From positions 62,001-126,000 of the IMG/VR virus record IMGVR_UViG_3300027736_001324: 64,000 nucleotides of DNA; one strand, written 5' to 3'. Positions 28,830 through 38,500 of this stretch are shown piece after piece. How positions within the stretch are numbered: the first letter of the stretch is position 1; each line of letters starts with the position of its first letter. The notes below the pieces were generated by a model. The model was not told the origin of the DNA, searched no databases, and saw only the letters and a list, made by a program, of their open reading frames with translations. Source of the stretch: a virus. Made by a program: the position numbers and the translations under genes.

Positions 28830-29524
28830 AACAATTTTATAGTCTAAGTCAATATCCTGGCAAAACCGGAGAAACTTACTATCGTAAGTTTTTTAATTTA
28901 AAGAATTTGCCACACTCTTACAATGCATTAAAATGCGAAAATATAGTTGATAGTGTTACTGAATTAAAAAATATTAAAGCTAGTGGGTTCAGTGTCAGTA
29001 TGCCCTACAAGGCATCAGTCATACCTTTACTTGATGAAGTGGATAATTTAGTTACACAATTCAATAGTTGTAACACAGTAGTGAACGTCGACGGAAAGTA
29101 TATTGGTTACAATGCTGATTACTATGGGGCAATACATGTACTAAAAACTATCCTAGAACATGAACCAATTAACATATTGGGCAACGGTGCAATGGGCAAT
29201 ATGTTTAAAAAAATACTAGGTTCTAGGGCTAACATCTACAGTCGTTCATTGGGCAATTGGGACCAAATACAATCATTATCTGGAACTATAATAAACTGTA
29301 CTAGTTTAGGTACCTCTACTAAGGATAGTCCCTTCATTAAGTTGCCAAATATAAGCCATGTGATTGACTTGGCTATGAATGACAATGATTTAAAAAAACA
29401 AACCATCTCATCTGATATTAAATATATAGGCGGAAAAGAGTTTTACCAGCAGCAATTCAAAAAACAATTTGAAATTTACACCGGTATAACATTAAGCCAA
29501 TCAGAACTTGAAGATGATAATTAA
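28826..29524 (+). CDS. Shikimate-dehydrogenase-like (AroE-like) oxidoreductase
   Basis: 232 residues, shorter than typical AroE (~270). The substrate-binding half keeps FYSLSQYPGKTGETYY, GFSVSMPYK (with the Lys) and CNTVVNVDGKYIGYNAD. The NAD(P)-binding half has INILGNGAMGNMFKKIL and NCTSLGTSTKDSP. The motifs are those of shikimate or quinate dehydrogenases. In this sugar-modification operon it may act on a shikimate-like or ulosonic-acid-like polyol rather than serve the aromatic pathway; that is inference. It overlaps the upstream gene by 4 nt and the next by 11 nt. Confidence 0.8.
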   Translation: MKQFYSLSQYPGKTGETYYRKFFNLKNLPHSYNALKCENIVDSVTELKNIKASGFSVSMPYKASVIPLLDEVDNLVTQFNSCNTVVNVDGKYIGYNADYYGAIHVLKTILEHEPINILGNGAMGNMFKKILGSRANIYSRSLGNWDQIQSLSGTIINCTSLGTSTKDSPFIKLPNISHVIDLAMNDNDLKKQTISSDIKYIGGKEFYQQQFKKQFEIYTGITLSQSELEDDN

Positions 29525-29999
29525 TAAATTAGTTTTAGACGTTGACGGAGTACTTAACACCGGGCATATTTTATATAGCAGTCAGGGTAAGATGTATAAA
29601 GTCTTTGGTCCACACGACAAAGATGGATTCAAAATAATAAAAAAATATCTAAATGATATTACCTTTATCACAGCAGATGTGACTGGCTGGGATATAACCT
29701 ACGCCCGAATAGTAAACGATTGGAAGTATGATCCTTCACAATTAATATTGGTTACAGAAGAAGATCGTATGAGATGGTTTGAAAAGAATTGTGATTTTGA
29801 AACTACAGCATATATAGCAGACGGATACAATGATGCCCCTATACTAGATAGAGTTAAAGTTGGCATTGCACCCAAATCAGCAAGAATAGAAGCAAGATCA
29901 GCAGCAATATATGTAACACCTTCAAAAGCAGGACAAGGTGCTGTGTTAGATGCTTGCTTATACTTAGAAAGATTAATTAATGGACTTGAAGAAATTTAA
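29514..29999 (+). CDS. KdsC-like HAD phosphatase
   Basis: 161 residues from ATG at 29514; a TTG at 29508 is an alternative. The HAD motif I is LVLDVDGVLNTG. FITADVTGW stands where motif II (S/T) is expected. YIADGYNDAPIL is motif IV. The length and the small single-domain layout match KDO-8-phosphate phosphatases (KdsC) and N-acylneuraminate-9-phosphate phosphatases. It probably dephosphorylates the product of the adjacent GatZ-like aldolase. It overlaps its upstream neighbour by 11 nt and the aldolase by 20 nt. Confidence 0.8.
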   Translation: MIINKLVLDVDGVLNTGHILYSSQGKMYKVFGPHDKDGFKIIKKYLNDITFITADVTGWDITYARIVNDWKYDPSQLILVTEEDRMRWFEKNCDFETTAYIADGYNDAPILDRVKVGIAPKSARIEARSAAIYVTPSKAGQGAVLDACLYLERLINGLEEI

Positions 30000-30996
30000 A
30001 TTGGGCGTGGGCCCTATGAGTCCAGAAGTAGTTGATATTTGTTTGGAATACAGCAAGGTACATAATTTTCCAATTATGATTATTGCTAGTAGAAATCAAG
30101 TTGATGCTAATAATGGATATTCATTTACCACTGAGAAATTAGTAGATTTTGTCAAATCTAATACAAACTATGATCCTGAAAGAATACTTATATGCAGAGA
30201 TCATTGCGGACCATACTACGGTGATGTTGACACTGGCTTATCAGTAGAGGATGCACTAAAGAATTGTATCAACACAATTGATTCTGACGTTAAGAATGGA
30301 TTTAATTTGATACATGTGGATATCAGCAGAGTAGCTAAAGAAGAAAGATACACAATAGCACACGAAATTATCAATTACATTTTGAAATTGAATCCCAATA
30401 TTATGTTAGAATTTGGTAGTGAGGACAATCTTAGCGTAGAAGAAAACAACAATCAAATACATTATGATGTTGAGTTTAGTAGACGCTATCTAAATCAGAT
30501 TAAATTTGTTGTTGGTCGTACAGGTAGTCTCACTAAACATAAACAAGTGGGTCATTTTGATGTGGAAGATAATATCAAACTAGCAGAGGTTATACACAAG
30601 CATGGATTCTTATTTAAAGAACATAATGCTGATTACTTAACTGAACAAGATATTGTATTAAGAAAACAAGCCGGAGTAGATTCGTTAAATATTGCACCAC
30701 AATTAGGAGTGGTACATACTAATGTACTTGTTAAGTTAGGTAAAGAATTTGAGGATGAGTATAATACATTTAAGAAATCTGTAATTGAAAAAGAAGTATG
30801 GAAGAAATGGATTACTCCTGAGATAACAGATGACGAAACTAAGTTATCAGTAAGCGGACATTATTTCTTAAACACAGTTGAAGCCAAACAGTTGTTAGAA
30901 AAAATTGATATAGCAAAGTTTAAAAATGTTTTGAAAACAGAGATATTTGAAGTACTTGATATATATAGAAAAGGACTTGGCAATGAGCATACTTAA
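29980..30996 (+). CDS. GatZ/KbaZ-like class II aldolase-family protein
   Basis: 338 residues. The N-terminal region has GVGPMSPEVVDICLEYSKVH and IIASRNQVDANNGYSF, close to the NQV(N/D)xxGGY motif of tagatose-bisphosphate aldolase subunit GatZ/KbaZ. It is followed by ILICRDHCGPYYGD and NLIHVDISR, a TIM-barrel pattern with metal-binding His/Asp. This family either chaperones GatY or acts itself as an aldolase. No GatY-like partner is seen in the window. Next to a KdsC-like phosphatase it suggests synthesis of an unusual higher-carbon or ketose-derived sugar. It overlaps the next small ORF by 14 nt. Confidence 0.75.
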   Translation: MDLKKFKLGVGPMSPEVVDICLEYSKVHNFPIMIIASRNQVDANNGYSFTTEKLVDFVKSNTNYDPERILICRDHCGPYYGDVDTGLSVEDALKNCINTIDSDVKNGFNLIHVDISRVAKEERYTIAHEIINYILKLNPNIMLEFGSEDNLSVEENNNQIHYDVEFSRRYLNQIKFVVGRTGSLTKHKQVGHFDVEDNIKLAEVIHKHGFLFKEHNADYLTEQDIVLRKQAGVDSLNIAPQLGVVHTNVLVKLGKEFEDEYNTFKKSVIEKEVWKKWITPEITDDETKLSVSGHYFLNTVEAKQLLEKIDIAKFKNVLKTEIFEVLDIYRKGLGNEHT

Positions 30997-31108
30997 AAAA
31001 ATTAAATACTTCATTGTAGAACGATTGTTTGGTAAAATTACCAGAGAATTGCGCTATAGAAAAAGATTAAAAGAATTACGCAAACGAGACCCGTTTATTT
31101 ACAAATGA
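30983..31108 (+). CDS. 41-residue strongly basic protein
   Basis: ATG at 30983 lies inside the end of the aldolase-like gene, and the stop TGA at 31106-31108 overlaps the ATG of the carbamoyltransferase. The product is MSILKKIKYFIVERLFGKIT followed by an Arg/Lys-rich helix (RELRYRKRLKELRKRDP). It has an amphipathic, highly basic look. Precise overlaps at both ends argue it is translated. It could be a membrane-surface anchor or regulatory peptide of the operon; no family is recognised. Confidence 0.6.
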   Translation: MSILKKIKYFIVERLFGKITRELRYRKRLKELRKRDPFIYK

Positions 31109-32586
31109 ACTATATAGGTATAAGTGCCGGTTTTCATGACGCTGCAATCAGCGTAGTTGATGACCATGGCAACATCTTGTTTGCTGGACATAGTGAACGC
31201 TATAGTAAGAATAAGCATGACAAAGATGTATGTGAAGAATTATTAACGGATGCATTAAAGCACACTAATTCATCATACTTAGAGTATCATTACTATGAAC
31301 GCCCGTGGTTAAAGTCATTACGTCAATTACGCACTGGTGAAGGCTTTACTTGGCCGTCATGGGAAAAGATATTAGGTAGTACATATCATCAGATGGGTAC
31401 ACCTAAAATACATACACATAGTCATCATCTATGTCATGCGGCTGCAGGATTTCAAACAAGTCCATTTGAAGATGCCACTGTTGTTGTGATTGATGCTATA
31501 GGAGAATTTGATACTATCACTATCTGGGATGCTTGGTACGATTTCTCAACGGGCAAAGCACAATACAAAAAACTATGGAGTCTTAAATATCCAGATAGCA
31601 TTGGATTATTCTATTCAGCAATGACTGAACGAGTTGGACTACGCCCATTAGATGAAGAATACATTCTAATGGGTATGGCTGCGTACGGAGAACCTAATCA
31701 TGTTGCTGATATGATTAATGAGTTAGTAGATAAAAAAGATATATTAACCTTCAAGCAAAATCTACACACTGGGGTTAGTAAAGATTTCTTAAAAGATGCT
31801 GATCCATTGGACATTGCTAGCAGTAGTCAACACTTAGTTGAGTACATGATTACTAGAGTAATGAGTAAAGCTAGAACATTGGGTCGTAGTAGAAATCTAG
31901 TATACGGCGGCGGGGTAGCATTGAATTGTTTAGCGAACAGACTATTAGGGAACTTCTATGAAAATATTTGGATTATGCCTAACCCTGGCGATGCGGGTAA
32001 TAGTCTCGGTGCAGCATGTCTTGGGCACAGTCGTAAAACTAATTGGACTGATGCTTTTCTTGGTCATAACATTCCTGGTAAGTATCCTGTTAACGGTTTA
32101 CTTGATGTGTTACTTACTGATAGGATTGTTGGTGTCGCTTCAGGACGAGCAGAGTTCGGCCCGAGAGCATTGGGAAATAGAAGTCTACTCGCAGACCCAA
32201 GAGGCGATGAAATTAAAGATAAAGTAAATGAGATTAAACGTAGACAAAAGTTTAGACCATTTGCTCCTGTCATATTAGAAGAATATGCTCATCAGTATTT
32301 TGAAATGCCTAAGCACTGGCATGATAGTAGATATATGCAGGTTATTAGTAAATGTAAATATCCTGAGAAATTCCCTGCTATTGCACATCACGATTGGACT
32401 AGTAGAGTACAAACTGTACCAAAAGATGGGTCTGGCATCAGAGAGTTATTAGAAAAATGGTATGTAATGACCGAATGCCCAATGTTATTGAACACAAGTT
32501 TAAACATACGTGGCGAGCCAATGGTCAACGACCATAGTGATGCTGATAGGTTTGAAAAACTATATGGAGTTAAGGTTTTGTCATAA
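31105..32586 (+). CDS. Carbamoyltransferase (NodU/CmcH family)
   Basis: 493 residues. The N-terminal Kae1-like domain begins MNYIGISAGFHDAAISVVDD and has the metal-binding HSHHLCHAAAGF near residues 104-115. VIDAIGEFDT and GGGVALNCLANRLL follow. The C-terminal domain carries GRAEFGPRALGNRSLLADPR and KFRPFAPVILEE, diagnostic of O-carbamoyltransferases that use carbamoyl phosphate and ATP to carbamoylate sugar or antibiotic hydroxyls. The start overlaps the 41-residue ORF (ATGA). It is placed at the end of the small-molecule enzyme series, so it likely adds a final carbamoyl decoration. Confidence 0.9.
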   Translation: MNYIGISAGFHDAAISVVDDHGNILFAGHSERYSKNKHDKDVCEELLTDALKHTNSSYLEYHYYERPWLKSLRQLRTGEGFTWPSWEKILGSTYHQMGTPKIHTHSHHLCHAAAGFQTSPFEDATVVVIDAIGEFDTITIWDAWYDFSTGKAQYKKLWSLKYPDSIGLFYSAMTERVGLRPLDEEYILMGMAAYGEPNHVADMINELVDKKDILTFKQNLHTGVSKDFLKDADPLDIASSSQHLVEYMITRVMSKARTLGRSRNLVYGGGVALNCLANRLLGNFYENIWIMPNPGDAGNSLGAACLGHSRKTNWTDAFLGHNIPGKYPVNGLLDVLLTDRIVGVASGRAEFGPRALGNRSLLADPRGDEIKDKVNEIKRRQKFRPFAPVILEEYAHQYFEMPKHWHDSRYMQVISKCKYPEKFPAIAHHDWTSRVQTVPKDGSGIRELLEKWYVMTECPMLLNTSLNIRGEPMVNDHSDADRFEKLYGVKVLS

Positions 32587-32594
32587 GTAATTAA

Positions 32595-35500
32595 ATGCTA
32601 AGAGATGTATTTTATTACGGCGCCAAACCCAACGTTCACCCAAGAGAAAAATTTGCAACTTCACTAGAAGATGCTAGACAACAATCTACCACAGAACATT
32701 TTTGGATAATAAACGAATATTGTGATTATCGTAATTTTGATTGGGACTTTGATTTTGAATTTCTACCCGACGAAGATGTATGGGCAGAAGAACATAACAA
32801 CGTATGGCCTAGTATACATCAAAAAGATAGCGGCACATGGCTATGCACATCAAACCCAACCGAGATAATTATATATCGGGCTGACGTTGAACCAGTAAAA
32901 CGTAAAAACGAAACACACAAAAATTGGGTACTACTAGATTTAGTAGATGAAACTAAATTTGATTTTAGTTGGCATCCAGACCCAACTGACCCTCCCTATA
33001 TCTATACATGGGGATGTAAATATTTCCCAGTAGAATTGCAAGCCTGCTTAGAATATCATGTTCCGGGTGCAACAACCGTGAAGTACATGGATAGTATTGT
33101 AGAGTTGTTGCCACATACAGATCGATGGGTTGAAGTACAGAATATTGACAAATCATTATTTGATATGTCATGGAGACCTAGTCCATTGGATCCTCCTATG
33201 AATTATGTTTGGGGTAACAAACACATTGATGGCAAATTGAAATCTACACTAGAGTATCATATGCCCGGTGCGACTGATACAAAGTATATGTCTTATCCTT
33301 TGCCAGTATTACCTGAGTGGGATAGATGGCAAATCCATGACGAGATAGATAAAACTAGTTTTGATTTTAGTTGGAGACCAGATCCAAGAGAGCCGGCTTA
33401 TATATACCAATGGGGTAATAAACATTATAGTAGTGAATTATCTCCTACTATTTCCTATACTGCCCCGGGAGCAACTGAAGTTAAACATATGTCACAAGAT
33501 GTTAATCTAGCAGTAAGTAAAAATTGGGTTTTCTATCACGCAGTAAATAAAACTAAATTTGATTTGACATGGAGACCTGATCCAACTAGCCCACCTTATA
33601 TCTATGCATGGGGAAATAAATATGATCCAGCAGAAGTTAAACCTACGCTAGAATATATTGTACCCGGGGCAACCGAATACAAGTATATGGACGTTGTTGA
33701 TTTAGAGCCAGAATGGGATAGATGGAAAGAACATATTTTTGTTGATCATTCTAAATTTGATTTTAGTTGGAGACCAGATCCTAATCTACATGAGCCACCT
33801 TATATCTATGTGTGGGGCAACAAGTATGATCCGGCAGAAGTTAAGCCTACGCTAGAATATCATGTGCCCGGAGCAACTGAATATAAGTATATGAACATTG
33901 TTGATTTAGAGCCAGAATGGGATAGATGGCAAGAAATTCAACCAGTAGATAAAAGTAAGTTTGATTTTAGTTGGAGACCTGATCCTAACTTACACGAACC
34001 ACCTTATATCTATGTGTGGGGTAATAAACATATATCAGCAGAACTTAAATCAACAATAGAATATCATGTGCCGGGCGCTACAGAACGCAAGTACATGAGT
34101 CAGTTAGTAGAAGTGTTGCCTGAATTCAATCGGTGGAAAGAAATACAATCTATTGATAGAAACAAGTTTGATTTAACATGGAGACCAGATCCAAGAGAAC
34201 CAGCATATATTTATGTATGGGGAAATAAACATATACCGGGTGAACTGAAATCAACAATAGAATATCAATGTGACGGGGCTACTGAATATAAGTATATGGA
34301 TGAACTTGTTGAAGTATTACCTGAACAAGAACACTGGAAAGTTACGCAAGAAGTAAAAAACTTTGACTTTACCTGGAGACCTGATCCACGTGAACCTGCA
34401 TACATTTACACTTGGGGTAATAAACATATAGCAGCAGAACTTAAACCCACAATAGAGTATTATTGTGAGGGTGCAACAGAACACAAGTATATGGGTGAAG
34501 TTGATGTTGTTCCTGAAATGGATCGTTGGAATATTGTACAAGAAATTTCTAACACATTTGATTTGTCATGGAGACCTGACCCACGTGAACCTGCATATAT
34601 CTATACATGGGGTAACAAATATATACCCGGAGATATAAAACCTACACTTGAATATCATTGTGAGGGTGCTACCGAACGAAAGTATATGGGTGATGTTGAT
34701 GTATTGCCTGAGTTAGACAAGTGGAAAGAAATTCAATCAATAGATAAAACTAAGTTTGATATGTCGTGGAGACCAGACCCGCGTGAACCGGCATACATTT
34801 ACGTGTGGGGTAATAAACACGTTGAAGCTGAATTAAAGTCAACTATTGAATATCATTGTCCTGATGCAACCGAACGCAAGTACATGGGTGATGTTGAAGT
34901 ATTACCTGAATTAGATAAATGGAATATTGTACAACAAGTAGAAAACTTTGATTTTACATGGAGACCAGATCCAAGAGAACCTGCATATATCTACACATGG
35001 GGTAACAAGCATGTTAGTGCTGAATTGAAACCGACACTTGAATATCATTGTCCTGATGCAACTGAACGAAAATACATGGGTGATGTTGAAGTGTTACCGG
35101 AGTTTGACAAATGGAAAGAAATACAGCCAATAGATAACACTAAGTTTGATATGTCGTGGAGACCTGATCCACGTGAACCTGCATATATTTACACATGGGG
35201 TAATAAACATGTTAGTGCTGAGTTTAAGCCAACACTTGAATATTATTGTGAAGGTGCAACAGAGCGCAAGTACATGGGTGATGTTGAAGTTTTACCTGAG
35301 TTTGACAAATGGAATATTGTACAACAAGTAGAAAACTTTGATTTTACATGGAGACCAGATCCAAGAGAACCTGCATATATTTATGTATGGGGTAACAAAT
35401 GGATACAAGGAGATTTAAAATCTACACTTGAGTATCACTGTGAAGGGGCAACTGAATTCAAGTATATGAAAGAATTATTAGATGTTGCACCAATACACGA

Positions 35501-38500
35501 CCACTGGAACATTATACAAAAAGTAGAAAACTTTGATTTTAGTTGGAGACCTGATCCACGTGAACCTGCATATATTTATATATGGGGTAATAAACATATA
35601 GCAGGTGAATTAAAACCAACACTTGAATTTCATTGCCAAGGTGCTATTGAACGTAAATTTATGGGTACTGCTGAAGTAGCACCAGAATGGGATAGATATC
35701 AAATATTAATACCAGTAGATAAAACTAGCTTTGACTTCACGTGGAGACCAGATCCCAGAGAACCTGAATTTATATATGTATGGGGTAATCAATCTAACAT
35801 TGCAGAAAAAGAACCTACTATTGAATATCATTGTCCTGGCGCTACTGAACGAAAATACATGAATGACAATGTGGCTAAGACATTACCTGTAGTTGAAAAT
35901 TGGAAGATATTAATTTCAGTAGAAAACTTTGATTTTAGTTGGAGACCTGATCCTAATAGCCCTCCCTACATCTATATATTTGGTAATCAATGGCATGATG
36001 CTATGACAGAGCCTACATTAGAATATCATGTAGAGGGCGCTGCCGAAAAGAAATATGTCACAGAGATTGTTCCTACTGCAACAAAGACTCAGGAGTATTG
36101 GAAAACTCTTATTCCAATCGAATCATTTGATTATAGCTGGAGACCCAATCCACATTCAACCCCTTACATATATGTATTTGGTAATCAATGGCATGATAGC
36201 ATAACTGAACCCACAATAGAATATCATTGTCCTGGCGCAACGGATAAGAAATACATTACTGATGTAATTGCATTAGCCAAATCAACAGCAACAGACAATC
36301 ATTGGAAACGATTAATACCGATTGAATCATTTGATTATAGCTGGAGACCTGATCCTAATAGTCCTCCTTATATCTATGTGTTTGGTAATAAATGGAACGA
36401 TGCTGCAACTGAACCATCGGTTGAATATTATGTTGACGGCGCAACTGAACACAAATATGTATCTGACCCTGTTGCTATTCCTAAAGCAGAGATACAATAC
36501 TGGGCTATCAATAATAATGATGACTTAGAAACATTTGATTTTACATGGAGACCCAATCCACATAGTCCATCACAAATATATCAATGGCAAGATAATGGAC
36601 CAAGGTATACGGTTCCTGGCGCAACAGATGTGGTGTTAATGGAACACACTGGAAAGACAAAGAAAGTAATCGTTAATCGTTACAAGATTAAAACAACATT
36701 GGAAGATTTAATTAACGAACATCCGGAAGAAGTATTCTGGGCTATCAACCCTGATTTGAATTATGATAAGTTTGACTTTAGTTGGCGACCCAACGAAGAA
36801 AACTTTAGACATATAAATGTATTTGGCAATGAGTATAGCAAAAATACACAAACGTATTATATTAATAGTCCAATGTATATGCTTGGAAACAAAGAATATA
36901 ATTATGTAGAGGATCAATCAGTGCAGGTTGATAGTAATCTAAGTATGTTCTTTATTGATAAAAGTAATAAGGAAAGTACAAGTAGATTTAATGAATTAAA
37001 ATTACGCTATCCACAATTACAAAAGACAAGATATCTTAATAGTTGGGTAGATACAATCAATCGTTGTATTACTAAATCAGAAACTAAATTGTTCTGGGTA
37101 CTGAATAGTGAATTAGATTATAGTGAGTTTGATTTTGACTTCTATCCTAGCCCATGGCAAATGAATATGATACATGTGTTTGGAACACAATGGAGTCATT
37201 GGGGTAACACCTACATGGTTAATAAAGAAACCTTTGCAGAAGATACAAAGTATGTAAAGATTATTGAACATCTATCTAACTTGAATTTTGTAAAACAAAG
37301 AAAAGCAAAAGCAACAAATGTATTGTATGACATTGTTTATATTGACCATGGTAATAAAGATTTGTCTGATATTAATAACTTAATCATCAAGTATGAAAAG
37401 AGTTATTTGACTACTTTTAGAAACATGTTAGATAAACTTTCAGTAAAGAAAGAACATTATGTTTGGGTAGCTAGTACTATATGTGATTACACAAACTTTG
37501 ACTTTACCTATATATGTGATCCGTTTGCCAAAGAGCAATTACATGTATTTCCAAGTGATAAGCAGAAGTTTGGTGATACGTTTTTAATTGATGTGAATAG
37601 ATTACGTGAATTAGTAGATGATATGACTACATTGGAAGACTACAATAAGATTAACTTTAATCAAAGTCAAAGAGTAAAAAGATTAGAAGCACCTGTGATT
37701 ATTACTGAGGAAGATACTCATGTATCTAGTATTAACACGGAGTTTGATTTTCCGTATGCTGTATTCACCACAGTTGATAATAAAGACATTAAAGTATTGG
37801 ATAATGAACCAATGAACATATGGAGTTATGAGACTAAAAATATCATAATAACCAGTGAAGGTGGAACAAGAATTATTGTTCCCAAAGAAGCAAGAAAATA
37901 TATTAAAAACGAATTATATGATTATCCATATATAATGCCCAATGACAAATTAGCAAAGTCTAATCCGTTGGACATTGTTTTCTTTAGTAACGGTGAAGCC
38001 TGTGCTGAGGCAAATTATAAACATTTGCTTAAACTAACTGAAAAGCTACCCAACAATGTATTAAGAATTGACGGTATAAATGGTCGTGTAAAAAGCCAAC
38101 ATGCTGCTGCTGAAAGTAGTGCTACCCCATGGTACTTCTTAGTCAATGCTAAACTGAAAGTAGATTCAAAGTTTAATTTTAATTGGCAACCGGACAGATT
38201 GCAGATACCTAAGCATTATATTTTCCATGCCACCAACCCTGTAAACGGATTAGTATATGGTCACCAAGCTATCGTTGCTAACAACAAGAAACTTACCTTA
38301 GCAAACTTTGGAACTGGATTAGACTTTACTATGGACAGTGAGCATGAAGTTGTTGCTATTAATAGCGGCATTGGTATGTATAATAGTAGTGAGTGGGATA
38401 CATGGCGTACTGCATTCCGCGAATGTATTAAACTTAAATTATCCAAAACTATGGAAAATAAAGAACGTCTAGATGTATGGTTAAACGTTGGCCTTGGTGA

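Noticed and set aside
28826-29524. Bona fide aromatic-pathway aroE
   Set aside because: The fold is AroE-like, but it is shorter than usual and lies in a sugar-modification operon with no other shikimate genes, so I call it AroE-like and give no gene symbol.
32958-36533. CRISPR array
   Set aside because: The ~199-bp units are coding, in frame and without spacers; they are protein repeats.
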